This document shows, piece after piece, positions 1-10,646 of a stretch of DNA of 64,000 bases. Made by a program: the position numbers and the translations under genes. The number at the start of each line of letters is the position of its first letter. Positions within the stretch are counted from its first letter, which is position 1. The notes under the pieces are model-generated. The model was given only the letters and a program-made list of their open reading frames with translations, did not search any database and was not told the DNA's origin. This DNA comes from Sphaerolaimus hirsutus (Eukaryota > Nematoda > Chromadorea > Monhysterida > Sphaerolaimidae). The DNA lies in assembly GCA_964036195.1 (NCBI GenBank), contig OZ038451.1, positions 15,752,529 to 15,816,528 of the forward strand, in the 5' to 3' direction.

Positions 1-15
1 TTTTACAGTATCCTC

Positions 16-219
16 CCGTGTCAACTGGTCTGTCTGTGTCAACTCAGATTTCGGCTACACGTGTCACAGAGCGATCTTTCCAATGCACTTTCCACAATAT
101 TTATTTTTCAAAATTGCATTTGATTTGGTGTTCGCTCTGCGACACGCAAAGCCGAAATCTGAGTTGGCACAGACCAGTTAACAGACACGTCACACGTGTC
201 AACTGTCAACTAGTGTGCA
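16..219. mobile_element. TIR element, GTCAACT family copy 1
   Basis: The left arm (GTGTCAACTGGTCTGTCTGT, then AACTCAGATTTCGGC) is mirrored on the right by GCCGAAATCTGAGTTGGCAC and TCAACTAGTGTGC. The interior has no coding sense. The same terminal theme (GTCAACT plus CTAGTGTG ends) recurs at 7190, 18412, 29178, 39142, 41281 and 58614. It reads as a non-autonomous DNA element; the outer ends are approximate. Confidence 0.6.
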
Positions 220-285
220 AGTGCAAGCCATCAAATCAATGTGTTCATATGCCAAACACATGAAGTGAACCGTTTTTGCTGTCTT

Positions 286-738
286 TTAATATTTTTGGCG
301 ATGAATTCTGACAACGACACGGTGGCTGTCAGCTAGCAGCACAAAGTCAGAACTTGCCTGCAGAAAGCATTTCAGATCAAAACTGCACCAACCGAATTCC
401 ATATAGACGTTGTTCACGGGCTTCGCGTTACGCTTGGAGTGGATAGCACCAGCTGTAGTAGGGGGCGAATTTGTTCTGCTTGTCATCGCATTAACAGTCG
501 CTGTCGACAGCTGGCCACGCTTCAACAACGCCATACGTTTCGTCAGGCGCGCAAAGCGGTTGAACCGTGCACTCTGCGCAAAGGGGACATTATTTTTAAT
601 TCACTCCAAAAAGGATTTAAAAAATCCAAACATGGAGAGGGAGAGGGGAGGGGTAATGGAAAGCATATTTATGACGGGGAAATACCAATTCACGCACAAG
701 CACAATCTCGAATAACTCAGCCCCACTTTGATTGGTAG
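286..738. other. Unresolved stretch open on both strands
   Basis: Reading frames of 80-100 codons are open on both strands over 286-738. A plus-strand frame contains a short Cys-rich stretch (CSRGRICSACH). I see no convincing start, splice boundary or family motif that would choose a strand, so no gene is called. It could be a decayed exon or chance. Confidence 0.2.
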
Positions 739-1065
739 AAAACATTTCACTTTACAAGTGGAGACAGAAAAACGATAACGATCACCACAGACCACACTCG
801 CAACAGAATTAGCAGTGTGGCATGTGGGCTGATCTGATTGATATCAGCAAGATTTAATCAAGTGTAGGTGATTTGTAAAGTAAGAAATAAACGCGATAGT
901 GACATATAAATATGACAATGGAAATAAATATGTTTATAATCGACGGATTTCATACTTTTATGCAATGAAGGAATAGATAATCCACAGTGTGACCTGTCAC
1001 GCTTCACGCGCGCGTGAATTTTTGAACATGCGTGCAGACGATTGCACATGATCATGAGGGTTGTT

Positions 1066-1185
1066 TATTGTATTCGAGCTCCAGTCCAGGGGAAATTAGT
1101 TTTTTCCCCACTCACAAGAGGTGGACTTATTCGAGAGGGGGGAGTTATTCGAGAGGGATACGTCTCACTCAGAATTAGGTAAACG
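1066..1185. mobile_element. CCGTATTT-family fragment
   Basis: Contains the family's internal motif (TTATTCGAGAGGGGGG repeated, GAGTTATTCGAG) but no complete pair of ends. It abuts the candidate minus-strand exon on its left side. Confidence 0.5.
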
Positions 1186-1207
1186 AATACAACAAAATTG
1201 AAATGAC

Positions 1208-1348
1208 CTTGGTTTGGGGTTTGGCATTGGCGGCACAGCAGCATCTCATGTTGTTGGTGAAGCTGTTGGCCGGCCACTTCCGCTCGGCTTCAGTGCTGCC
1301 CCCCGCAGTGAAGCAGTAGCTGCAGTTGTAGTTCGTGGTGGTGGCCAT
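1208..1348 (-). CDS. Candidate first coding exon, Cys-rich, unknown
   Basis: On the minus strand an ATG at 1348 opens a 47-codon frame beginning MATTTNYNCSYCFTAGG. It carries a CxxC pair and a later Cys triplet, and ends AAG|GTCATT at 1208, a usable donor. A longer in-frame ATG lies at 1372. No family is recognised and no second exon was found. The plus strand of the same bases has a Gly/Ala/Val-rich frame, but it has a stop just upstream and no acceptor, so minus is preferred. Confidence 0.3.
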
Positions 1349-2038
1349 GTCCAACTCGCGATGATCAAGCAAGCAGGACGGTGAACTGCAATGGATGTTG
1401 GATTGGATGGATGGAACGGAAGTATGTTAATATGACAAAGTGATGATGATCAATAAGGTCCAAAAAGTTCAAACACGCGCAACATCGCAAGAGGCGACAC
1501 ATGAAAGGAGTAAAACAGAAGCAGCAGCCAGCAGGAGCAGCATCAGAGAGCAAAACGTGAAATGCATTCGCTGAGCTGCGCTGTATGTTTTTGGGGCAAT
1601 GGCTATGGAACATGGGTATGATGATCATGATGGCATGTACAATCAATATAACCGCACCTGTCCGTCCTGTCGGCACTCTCATATCTCTAGTCCATTTGGC
1701 ACTGCTCCTTTCCCACCGGCACGGACAATCAGAAAGATCATCTAAGTCTACAACAGGCCCCTTTGTCAGTTGCGACAGCGTAGGCGCAGTGCATGCATGC
1801 ATGCAGCAGATGCGTCAACACGAAATGCTGGTTGTCAAATTATCTGCAAATTAGCATGTGTGTACACTCACTCAACTAGTGAGGATACTTCATTCACTGA
1901 TTTGTTTTGCAGATATGGAACTTTATTGTGGAATAATGAAACTTTTTGTCTTCTTTTTTTGTCAGCACAAAATGCAGTGTAAACGCCGCTTTAGCATAGC
2001 AGTACATCTGACTCTGACCTGACCATTCATCCAGACTA

Positions 2039-2298
2039 GTAATGGAAACGCCCCATGGCGCTGGCGCCTCGCGCTGGTGCCAAAGGAAAAAGCGTCATGG
2101 CGCTTTTGGCGCTTGGCGCCACTTTGCTGTGGCGCCTTTGAAGTTTGACGCTGCACCCATAAAAAGCGCCATGGTGCTTTATGGGTTATGGTATGGTATG
2201 GTGCTTGGCGCTATTTTTGCCTGGCGCCAAGAACAAAATTACTGGCGCTGGCGCTTGGCGCAAACGCCAAAGAAAAAAGCGTCATGGCGCTTATCAGC
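2039..2298. mobile_element. GGCGCC-family TIR element copy 1
   Basis: Begins AGTAATGGAAACGCC and is built almost entirely from permutations of GGCGC, TGGCGC and GCGCCA, including palindromic CCATGGCGC blocks. Related elements lie at 38127, 50724, 51752 and 53261. Open frames across it reflect the repeat rather than a gene. Confidence 0.65.
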
Positions 2299-2465
2299 AT
2301 TATTCCCAATCCAATCTCTGCGCCCGGTGAAGATAAACTCCACCCACTAAACTCAGTGCTGGAAACCCAGGGAATATGGTAAGGGTGGTAGTGGTAGTGC
2401 GCGCATGCGCATGTAATGTGGCTGTAAGTGCACTGTGTACAGCTGTACTGTAACTTGTATGTAAG

Positions 2466-2628
2466 TGCACTGTGCATGCTACATGGCACAGCCGCACAGG
2501 CGTGCATTGGTGCACACATTGAAAATCAGAAAAATTGAAACTAGGTACATTATATAAATATAAGAATGAGCTATCCAAAAATTGATTTTTTGTCTTTTAT
2601 TGTTTGATTTTCTTCTTTCTGATTTTCA
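2466..2628. repeat. Direct repeat X, left copy
   Basis: About 160 bp starting TGCACTGTGCATG and ending GATTTTC, almost identical to 3100-3262. The two copies flank repeat Y (2627-3099), giving an X-Y-X layout like a small terminal-repeat element. I find no clear target-site duplication, and no primer-binding site was checked. Confidence 0.7.
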
Positions 2629-3099
2629 TTTCATGGAAACTATTTCAGGTATAATTAATAGTCCGAAACACATTGACGTGCAATTGATGAGCATCTTGGT
2701 GAAGTGTCGTGAAGTGTCGGCGTGAAGACACTTCACGACGCTTCACCGCGCATCCAAACACCAATTTTTGCTGTGATTTACATGCAATTCAACAAACTCA
2801 CATTTTCGGACACTGGACAGTCTGAACCCGCGAACTAAATGTTTCGGTCACTTTCGACATCCCGCAAAAAAAGACCCCCAGTCAGATATTTGTATAGTAT
2901 TTATTATGCATTATTTGTATAGTATTTATTATAACCAATCGGAGGGTTTCCGGGCATTCACCCTCGGCTGTCTGGGGCCACCCCCAGACGGTCGAGGGAT
3001 ACGTTTTTGAGGGGGTTTTCAATTGAAAACCCCTGCTTATACCTCAGTCATGAAATGAAAGGATTTCAAAGACCTTACAGCGTCTAAATCGCTTCAATT
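2627..3099. repeat. Repeat Y, copy 1
   Basis: About 470 bp nearly identical to 5452-5932. It contains the hairpin at 2699-2746, a TTTGTATAGTATTTATTAT doublet, and a C/G-rich palindromic block (CTGGGGCCACCCCCAG, then GGGGGTTTTCAATTGAAAACC). No open frame of note. Family not recognised. Confidence 0.75.
2699..2746. repeat. 20-bp stem hairpin inside repeat Y
   Basis: The arms GTGAAGTGTCGTGAAGTGTC and GACACTTCACGACGCTTCAC enclose an 8-nt loop. There is one mismatch, which would be a G-U pair in RNA. The second copy (5524-5571) is a perfect 20-bp stem. Confidence 0.8.
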
Positions 3100-3262
3100 T
3101 GCACTGTGCATGCTACATGGCACAGTCGCACAGGCGTGCATTGCTGCACACATTGAAAATCAGAAAAATTGAAACTAGGTACATTATATAAATATAAGAA
3201 TGAGCTATCCAAAAATTAATTTTTTTGTCTTTTATTGTTTGATTTTCTTCTTTCTGATTTTC
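3100..3262. repeat. Direct repeat X, right copy
   Basis: Second copy of the sequence at 2466-2628, in the same orientation, differing at a few positions. It closes the X-Y-X structure. Confidence 0.7.
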
Positions 3263-3384
3263 GTACAATGAAATCAATGCCAGTGTGCATTAACTGCAAA
3301 ATAATGCACTTTTAATGAACATAGGTAATACATACATACGGTTTTCATACGTGGACTTCTTGTTCTTTTTCTTTCCCACACAAA

Positions 3385-3500
3385 AAAGAGGGGGGAGTTA
3401 TTCCAGGGGGCAGTTTTTTTTCTTCAGTCAGCTTACTTACAGGGGGGGAGTTTTTTGAGGTGGAGTTATTCAAATAGGACTTATTCGAGGATTTACGGTA
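3385..3500. mobile_element. CCGTATTT-family 3' part
   Basis: G-rich repeats (GGGGGAGTTATTCC, GGAGTTATTCAAATAGG) run into the family terminus TTATTCGAGGATTTACGG followed by TA. The left end is not intact. Confidence 0.5.
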
Positions 3501-4707
3501 ATCATATCGTACGGATTTACTCCAGCCCGCTACACACAGACACAGGTACACACACACTACACAGCGCACCTTCAAAATAACACGCGCGCTGCCATCGATA
3601 TCGTATCGTATTTCACACTGCCGCCACACTCCCTCATTTCACTTTGCACTTTGCCCTTTGCCCAGTTATAATTTGCGTGTGGGGCGGTGATGGTGAGATG
3701 TGTAAAAAGTTTGGTACTCAATAGATAATCCGTCATACGCGTGCGGATGATGGCGGTGCGTGAAACAGACGGGAAATGGGGAAATGCGAATTGACTACAT
3801 CAAAGTGACCGAATGCGATGTTGCACGCACTTGTGTACTTGCATGCAATGCATATGCAAGTTACATAATAATGCAAATACAGCGCACATGCGTATGCATG
3901 CGATGCATCTTAGTTTTCGCTGTTGCTTTCTGCTACGCAGTCCCTGCCCCCCCCCTCCACCCCGCCCCATCCCGATTCTATTCAATTGCAGGGGTTTTTT
4001 TGCCGAGGATAGCAATTTTTCGGTATGTAAGTGATATGACGCGATGAGCTGCACTGCTGCAGTCGCAGCTCACATCACAGGGCTTAACACAAAAAAAGCT
4101 GCGTTTTTTAAATATATAGGTATATTTGACAGACGACACCCACTGCACTACTTACTTAACTGATTGAGATTTCTTATTTTTGATTTCTGTTAGGTAAATC
4201 ATTGATAATACATTATATATTTACATTACATACCATGGCCATATTTCATGGTCATGCCCGTGGATAATGCATAGAGAAGCGTTTGACATTACGTGATTCA
4301 ATGGAAATGGAATGGAACTACCATTTGTTTGTGGCTTTTATGTTGATATTGAATCCCTACAATGTGAATTTTGGTATAGTCCAGTTACTTTACGCCCTGC
4401 ACGCGTGGTTCCAACTGGAAATGTGCCAATTTTTTTTTTTGCATGCTATTTTCTTTCAAAGTTGAAAAAAATCATCACTGTTATAACGCTATACGTTAAC
4501 TGATTCACAACAATGATTTTCTCAATCCTTAACACAAAAATCCATGCTTTATCATCATTGGCACGCTTCCAACGTGAGACATAAATGTGTGTGAGGCCGA
4601 ACCCCTAGCCATGCAACCACTCCATTCCCAACCCCCCCCCCCCCTAGTAATCACTTCCCCTCCCCTTCCCTACCCCTTCAATGCAAACAACAGGAAATGT
4701 TCGACTA

Positions 4708-4797
4708 GTTTGGTTAACTGTTTTGACAAAACAGTGTACATACAGAGTTGTACATGTACGGTGTTTTGTACTGTTTTGTCAAAACAGTTTACCAAAA
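4708..4797. repeat. Inverted repeat, AACTGTTTTGACAAAACAGT
   Basis: TTTGGTTAACTGTTTTGACA at the left is mirrored by TGTCAAAACAGTTTACCAAA at the right, around a short centre. Each arm itself contains the palindrome CTGTTTTGACAAAACAG. It lies just upstream of the TATA box at 4866 and could be a small MITE or a structured upstream site. Confidence 0.6.
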
Positions 4798-4865
4798 TGA
4801 TCAAGCATCTCATGTAGGTAAACTAGCCTGTGTGGGCCCATTAGTTATATGTTTGTAGTGTGGTG

Positions 4866-4873
4866 TATAAAAA
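4866..4873 (+). promoter_or_regulatory. Candidate TATA box for zinc-finger gene
   Basis: TATAAAAA lies about 120 bp upstream of the ATG at 4988. It is followed at the right distance by pyrimidine-rich, initiator-like sequence (CTTCCTTCATTCACTCACTC). The intervening DNA has no ATG before 4988. Confidence 0.45.
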
Positions 4874-4987
4874 GTTGTACTTCCTTCATTCACTCACTCA
4901 GTCACCACAGCACATCCTCATCTCACAAGTCACACTTCACTTCACTCACATTCACTCACAGGCCACAGCATTTTTGATTATCATAAA

Positions 4988-5239
4988 ATGGAAGAGCAAA
5001 CCGTTGCCATATTCGAACATGTATGCACCTGTGGAATCCGCTGGGACAACACTGCGCCGAGTCTGTACGATCTCCATAAGCGGTGCATTCACGCGCCCAT
5101 GCCGCAAGAACCAATTTATCACAGATGCTTGATCTGTGGCGTCACTATTTACGATGAGATTCGTTTCGACATCCATCTCCATACGATGCACAGCAACCCG
5201 GGGCCGGAGCGTCAAGCCAGGTGGCACGACCATATCAAA
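4988..5239 (+). CDS. Zinc-finger gene exon 1
   Basis: 84 codons from the ATG at 4988 to AAA, then the consensus donor GTGAGT. Contains CTCG with later H/C residues and the finger CLIC...IHLHTMH. The ATG is the first in the inferred leader downstream of the TATA box. Confidence 0.6.
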
Positions 5240-6654
5240 GTGAGTTTGGGCTTGTCTTGTCAGTGAAGGGACGTATAAATGAGTTTTTGGCGGGGGGGAG
5301 GGCACTGGATATGGCCCTGGCCGTGATGTAAAAGCGCCATGGAGCTACTAGTTCACATATACAGTAATTGGATTGGAGCGGGGATGATTTTTTAACATTC
5401 TCACATTTGAATTTTAACATAACCGCAAAAATACTTTTGCAATTTTGAATGCATTTCATGGAAACTATTTCAGGTATAATTAATAGTCCGAAACACATTG
5501 ACGTGCAATTGATGAGCATCTTGGTGAAGCGTCGTGAAGTGTCGGCGTGAAGACACTTCACGACGCTTCACCGCGCATCCAAACACCTATTTTTTGCTGT
5601 GATTTACATACATGCAATTCAACAAACTGACATTTTCGGACACTGGACAGTCTGAACCTGCGAACTAAATGTTTCGGTCACTTTCGACATCCCTCAAAAA
5701 AAGACCCCCAGTCAGATATTTGTATAGTATTTATTATGCATTATTTGTATAGTATTTATTATAACCAATCGGAGGGTTTCCGGGCATTCACCCTCGGCTG
5801 TCTGGGGCCACCCCCAGACGGTCGAGGGATACGTTTTTGAGGGGGTTTTCAATTGAAAACCCCTGCTTATACCTCAGTCATGAAATGAAAGGATTTCAAA
5901 GACCTTACATACAGCTGCGAAATCGCTTCAATTTTCCAGGAGCGGGGATGATTTTTTGACATTACCACAGTCACAGAACAAACAGTGACATGTGCGTAGC
6001 GAAATGTTACAGTGCACTGGACTGCACTGCACCGCACGTCAATTATGTGTTTTCGAATACTAATTCGACCTTAAAATTCAACTGTGAGAATGTAAAAAAA
6101 TCATCCCCGCTCCCTCCCACCCACTACATATACCTAAATATATATTTACCGTATTTGCTCGAATAGTTCCCCCTTGAATAATTCCCCACATCGAATAATC
6201 GCCCATGTGAGACGAGTGAGGAAATAATAATACCCCCTCGAATAATCCCCCCTTAAAAGATTTTATTTATTTGTTGTACGTTGTACCTAAATTTTACAAA
6301 AATAACACGCTATTGTGTTTATAAAGCATATTTCGTGAAATGGGTTGATTCGATAGAAACATGCTAGAAAATTTTTACAAAATAGAAATCCCCACCTTGA
6401 ATAATTCCCCCTCGAATAGTTCCCCTCAAAATAACTGACAAAAAAATAATCCCCCAGGGGGATTATTCAAGCAAATACGGTATCCTATTTTACTCAAAAA
6501 TTAAACTACATGCATGATACAGGAACAGCAGCTCAAGGTGGTCATCGAGCCCGAGGAATGCTGGCTGACAGTCGTCATAGAGAAATGTGTGTTGTGTGGC
6601 AAGGGGAAATGCTGTGGTGGTCATACCACCATATCACCCATGTATCGCAAATGA
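4988..6654 (+). CDS. Two-exon Cys/His zinc-finger protein, unknown
   Basis: Exons 4988-5239 and 6523-6654 join in phase 0 (AAA|GTGAGT ... ATACAG|GAA) to give a 127-residue protein ending in TGA. Visible zinc-binding candidates are C13-x-C15 with H30, C33 and H35; a C2H2-like finger C47-x2-C50-x12-H63 with H65 and H68; and a C-terminal cluster C97, C106-x2-C109, C114, C115, H118. Small size, a strong donor and an upstream TATA box support a real gene. No known family is recognised; nucleic-acid binding is inferred from the finger pattern only. Its 1.28-kb intron consists of nested repeats. Confidence 0.55.
5375..6113. mobile_element. GGAGCGGGGATGATTTTTT TIR element hosting repeat Y
   Basis: The left terminus GGAGCGGGGATGATTTTTTA plus CATTCTCACA is mirrored at 6072-6113 by TGTGAGAATG and AAAAAAATCATCCCCGCTCC. 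Repeat Y copy 2 (5452-5932) sits inside it, so Y inserted later. A third GGAGCGGGGATGATTTTTT occurs at about 5939, just after Y. Confidence 0.65.
5452..5932. repeat. Repeat Y, copy 2
   Basis: Nearly identical to 2627-3099 but without flanking X repeats. Includes the perfect 20-bp stem hairpin at 5524-5571. It lies in the intron of the zinc-finger gene. Confidence 0.75.
6149..6480. mobile_element. CCGTATTT-family element, intact
   Basis: Ends CCGTATTTGCTCGAATAG and TTATTCAAGCAAATACGG, flanked by TA on both sides. The interior repeats TCGAATAATCCCCC and TTGAATAATTCCCC and has an AT-rich core. It closely resembles 11892-12264 and 20636-20968. Confidence 0.8.
6523..6654 (+). CDS. Zinc-finger gene exon 2 (terminal)
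   Basis: Acceptor ATACAG, then 43 codons and TGA. Contains the Cys-rich stretch CVLCGKGKCCGGH. Phase 0 matches exon 1. A GT inside the exon could be an alternative donor, but a natural stop follows. Confidence 0.5.
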   Translation, partial: EQQLKVVIEPEECWLTVVIEKCVLCGKGKCCGGHTTISPMYRK

Positions 6655-6957
6655 GCAAGTTTTTCAAGTAAACAACTCCCGCCAAAAGTTTTTCAAAATG
6701 AGTTTTCGAATTTTGAATCCCCAAATTCGCTCAAACTTAGCATTCGCTTCAAATAGATTGAATATACCTATTTGAAAAAATTCTAGAAAAAATATCAATT
6801 TTGATAGTTTTTATATTGGGGGAGAAAAAATTCGAAAAGTTTTGAGAAATTCAAAAATTTCAAACAATATAAATTTTGTTTGCCATTGCTACAGTGGCCT
6901 GGCCGCTACTAAGTAGTACTATGAAGAAGTATGAAGTAGTACACTTACTTACACTTA
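6655..6957. other. AT-rich gene-free stretch
   Basis: Repeated TTTTTCAA, AATTTTGAAT and TTCGAAAA words suggest another motif-built element, but I could not pair its ends. No gene seen. Confidence 0.35.
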
Positions 6958-7494
6958 CCGTATTTCCTCGAAAACACCCCCCACGCCCCACCCCACCACC
7001 AGGACTGCCAGCGAGCCCCAGGGGGCTTATTTTTTAGAGTGGAAATTTTCAGAGGGGGGGGGGGGAGGGGATATTTCGACGGGTTGGGGAGGTGTTATTC
7101 GCCATTTATTTTCAGTAAGGATCACAGTAAATAGTGGGGCATTAATAACCTAGAAACTAACAAAGAACGTGACTGAACACGACATATTGGCGGCCCGCAC
7201 ACTAGTTGGCAGCTGACACACGTGTGTCAACTGGTTTGCGTCAACTCAGATTTCGGCTTCACGTGTCGCACAACAATCTCCAAATGCACGTGCGTGCGGC
7301 AGGCAAGGTTGAAAAATAAATATCACGGCAAGTGTATTGGAACTGTAAGTTTAGAACATCGAAATCTGAGTTGACACAGGCCAGTTGACACACACGTGTC
7401 AACTAGTGTGCGGCGTGCGGGTGCGGGCCGCCATTAAGACATTTCGAGGGGATAATTTCAATCAAGGTGAGGACTAAACATTGAGGAAATACAG
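6958..7494. mobile_element. CCGTATTT-family element split by another element
   Basis: Starts CCGTATTTCCTCGAAA after TA and ends at TGAGGAAATACAG. The GTCAACT-family element 7190-7432 lies inside, between CATATTGGC and the resumed ATTTCGAGGGGATAA motif. A nested insertion. Confidence 0.6.
7190..7432. mobile_element. GTCAACT-family element, nested
   Basis: Ends GGCGGCCCGCAC and GTGCGGGCCGCC are exact inverted copies. The inner arms ACGTGTGTCAACTGG and AACTCAGATTTCGGC are mirrored near 7360-7415. It is the same subfamily as 16-219. Confidence 0.75.
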
Positions 7495-7930
7495 TCCATC
7501 CCATCATTTCACAGTACTTTTGATTTTCAGATGGGTACTACTTACTCTGGTACTGGTAGGTTTTCATACTAAGTGTGAACTGTGAAGTCCGCTGCCTATA
7601 GCTATAGTTGATTTTGTTAATTTCAATTTTTGATGTATTTATGCTTTTGTTTCGCATTTTGATCGTCTTGATATTTAAACGTTGTAAATATAAATGCTAT
7701 CTTTCGCTATCATTAGCACACAACTTAACTTATCGATATCAATCAGCGATTCAATCTGAAGATTTCAGCATGTGCATTCCATTAGTGCACCAGTATTTAT
7801 TTAGCCACATATGGAGGATTGTTTAATCCTGGTCTTCTTTGAACTTTTCCGACCAAGACTTTGGAAGAGGGCACGTAATGTACGTGCTCATGCACTATTT
7901 ACTAGTGCACGTGCTTTGTTTGAGTGTATG

Positions 7931-8398
7931 TACAGGGTGGCCCACGTCAGCAAATTGAAACAGTGCGCCAGTAGTGGGAGTGGGGATTATTTTTTGTCAT
8001 GACCTGTGCATGACATAGAGAAGTTTATAGTCAGCCAAGAACCGTCTGGCGCAAACTTTAGATGTGTGAAATATTACGCCCCACCGCATTTTACTGAAGG
8101 TCGTTTCGCTTTCCGCTCAACGACCTTCTTCAGTGCGGTGGGGCGTAATATTTCATGGCGCTAGCAAGAAAAGATGCTGGACCCGTATTGTTCACGTTTC
8201 AACGTGATAAATTAAAAAAAACAAATATATTCTGATGAATGCTGTAGAGAGATATTCGTCAATGGACAATGTCATTTGAAAACTTTTTGACGTTAGGGTG
8301 TAAAGCTCTAACTAGATCTTTTCTCTATGTCATGGACAGGGCATGACAAAAAATAATCCCCACTCCCACTACTGTGCCTGACGTGGGCCACCCTGTAT
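7931..8398. mobile_element. CAGGGTGGCCC MITE with long arms
   Basis: TACAGGGTGGCCCACGTCAG at the left is mirrored by CTGACGTGGGCCACCCTGTA. The arms extend more than 60 bp (CAGTAGTGGGAGTGGGGATT and ATTTTTTGTCATGACC mirrored). A second perfect stem lies at the centre (8068-8154). The TA flank plus CAGGG ends suggest Tc1/mariner mobilisation. No transposase inside. Confidence 0.85.
8068..8154. repeat. Internal long hairpin of the MITE
   Basis: GAAATATTACGCCCCACCGC and GAAGGTCGTT on the left are mirrored by AACGACCTTC and GCGGTGGGGCGTAATATTTC on the right. There is a small internal bulge and a short loop. Confidence 0.8.
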
Positions 8399-10106
8399 TT
8401 ATGTGGATACGTTACGCACAGATACGGAACAGGGATCCGTTTGTAAATTATTGACTATGTATAAATATATACTTAAATACTTGGTGTGCATTTTATAGGT
8501 GGAATAAACTTTTTGTGGCCAACAAAATTAATTTGAAACTATTTCACGCAATTTTATACCACTTGACAAGATGCAGCAATGCAAAAAAAATATCTGCAGT
8601 TGAAAAGACAACATGCACGTGGTGTGATGCAAGGCGGTAAAATTGATAGATACATCATCAAATCATGTCATGATCGCTGTTTTTTTTCTGAACCCTGACT
8701 TAAACCTGACCTACCATGTATGAATATACACACGTTGTAATAACACGCCCCGCGCCAGTCTGCACCGGATGATGGCCGGGTGGCCCAGTGTTTATAGCCA
8801 ACTAAACATTTGAGATATATCACTTTTCTCAATATTCAATTGTAGTTGACTTGACAAATGTATGAATTCAATTGCAGTTCACTTGACAATATGCATCGAT
8901 TCAAAATACATCATTTGCACATCCAAGCAGCCTACAAACGAGATCACATGCATGCGATGAACTGCAAACGCAGACAAATCGATGCATTATGAAGTAGCCG
9001 ATATCACTTTCACTTAGTGACGGCATAAAAAGCTGACTGACTGAGCCACCATGTACACACATTAGTGAGGAATGGCTGGGTGTTGCGTGTGGTGCGGTGC
9101 GGGGCGGGGGCCGGTTGGGTGAGTGGGGCAGTCGGGAGGGAGAGAAAACAAGAAGGACAAGAAAAAAAGGAGAGGGAAATGTAGTAGGCTACATTATGTA
9201 GCTAATTCAGCTATTTGTGGCTAAACGTATAATTTGAGCACATTTGACTTGATTTAAGATCATAAAGTTTGAAGTGACAAAATTTTGGGGGTTGGGATAG
9301 TGGTGAATTATAATAGTTTTGGCAATAATTTTTATTCAAAATGGAATAAACCCATGCACAAAGCTAATACTATTTGTATTTTACATTGTGTAAAAAAAAT
9401 GCCTAATCAGCCTAAATCCCCAAAAAATTAGACCAATATCACACACCCCAAACATTCAACAAAGACTGACTACAATATTTACCAGACGTCACCTCGTGTG
9501 CACAATTTTGTTGAAGTTATTATCACATAATCTTCTCCTCTGGACATCATACATAACGCATAGCATAATTTAAACGATTTTTATTTGTCCCTATGTAGAA
9601 TAATATTCACGGTTCAATTCACTTCATTCACGGCACTCGCTCTCACATCACAGTTCACTCACACCACACAAGACAAGTAACATCACGGAAATGGATGGCT
9701 TAAAATTTGATTGACAGATACATAAGTACCTAGCCACACCAGCACACACTCACTGCATAGCGCATACATACATACACAATACACAGCACGCACAGCAGAG
9801 CAGACTAACATGTATTATATAGTATATACTTAACCGTATTAATTACAACTTCCGCTACCTGGCATGATGAGCTACACAAACGCAATGCCCTAGCTAGCTA
9901 GCAGGCCTACTATACTATGTACTCTGTCGGGGTAGGTCAATGGTTTACTCTCAGTATGCCGGTTAGCCGGTAATCGTTCGTGAAGTCACATGTTACATAT
10001 TATAAATATGCACGCACATTTAGTAGTTAGCGTACCACCAGGATGGTGGGTGAACGGAGAGGTGATTTATCATTCTATTTATTTAGAATTGTTTAATGAG
10101 TAAGAT
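8399..10106. other. Gene-free stretch
   Basis: No exon-like frame, known RNA or clear element ends. AT-rich with short CA-rich tracts (CACTCAC, CACACAAG near 9650-9800). Nothing further recognised. Confidence 0.4.
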
Positions 10107-10437
10107 TCATGATCACGGTTGGTTTTAGTAAAATTCTTTTTACTAAAATTGTATTTTATTTTTATTAAAATTGTATTTTATTTTTATTTTATTCTTCAAT
10201 TTTCCATTTTATTCTTATTTTATTCTTCAATTTTTCATTTTATTTTTTATTTTAGTTCGTGACCAGGATTGATTTCAGCAAAATTCTTTTGACTAAAATT
10301 GTATTTTATGTTTTTTAAATTGTATTTTATTTTAATTTTATTCTTCAATCTTACATTTTATCTTTATTTTATTCTTTGATTTTCTATTTTATTTTATTTT
10401 TATTTTTTCCTGAGATTTTACCAACCATGTTCATGAT
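10107..10437. mobile_element. TTTTATTTTATTC motif element
   Basis: TCATGATCACGGTTGGTTTTAG at the left is mirrored imperfectly by TTTTACCAACCATGTTCATGA at the right. The interior is tandem TTTTATTTTATTCTTCAA words in two blocks of about 140 bp. It fits the motif-built pattern of the other families. Confidence 0.5.
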
Positions 10438-10646
10438 GATTTCGACATGAAAAAACTTATTCAAATCATTCATGTTTATCAACGTCATAGTTCGGTGATT
10501 AAATGGTGGATGGTGATCTATAAAGATTTAAATATTCACACTTTGAATGCAGCACTTCCCTGTCCCCTAATTACATCAGCTGAATGTTGCCAGGAGCGGC
10601 GCGATAGGTACAGCAGCCCATCGCGACGCCTCAGCTGCCTGCAGTA

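Noticed and set aside
1208..1372. Plus-strand Gly/Ala/Val-rich frame resembling the TAAxxVGxAVG segment of CHCHD2/CHCHD10
   Set aside because: A stop lies two codons upstream, there is no acceptor, and no twin Cx9C region was found; resemblance judged accidental.
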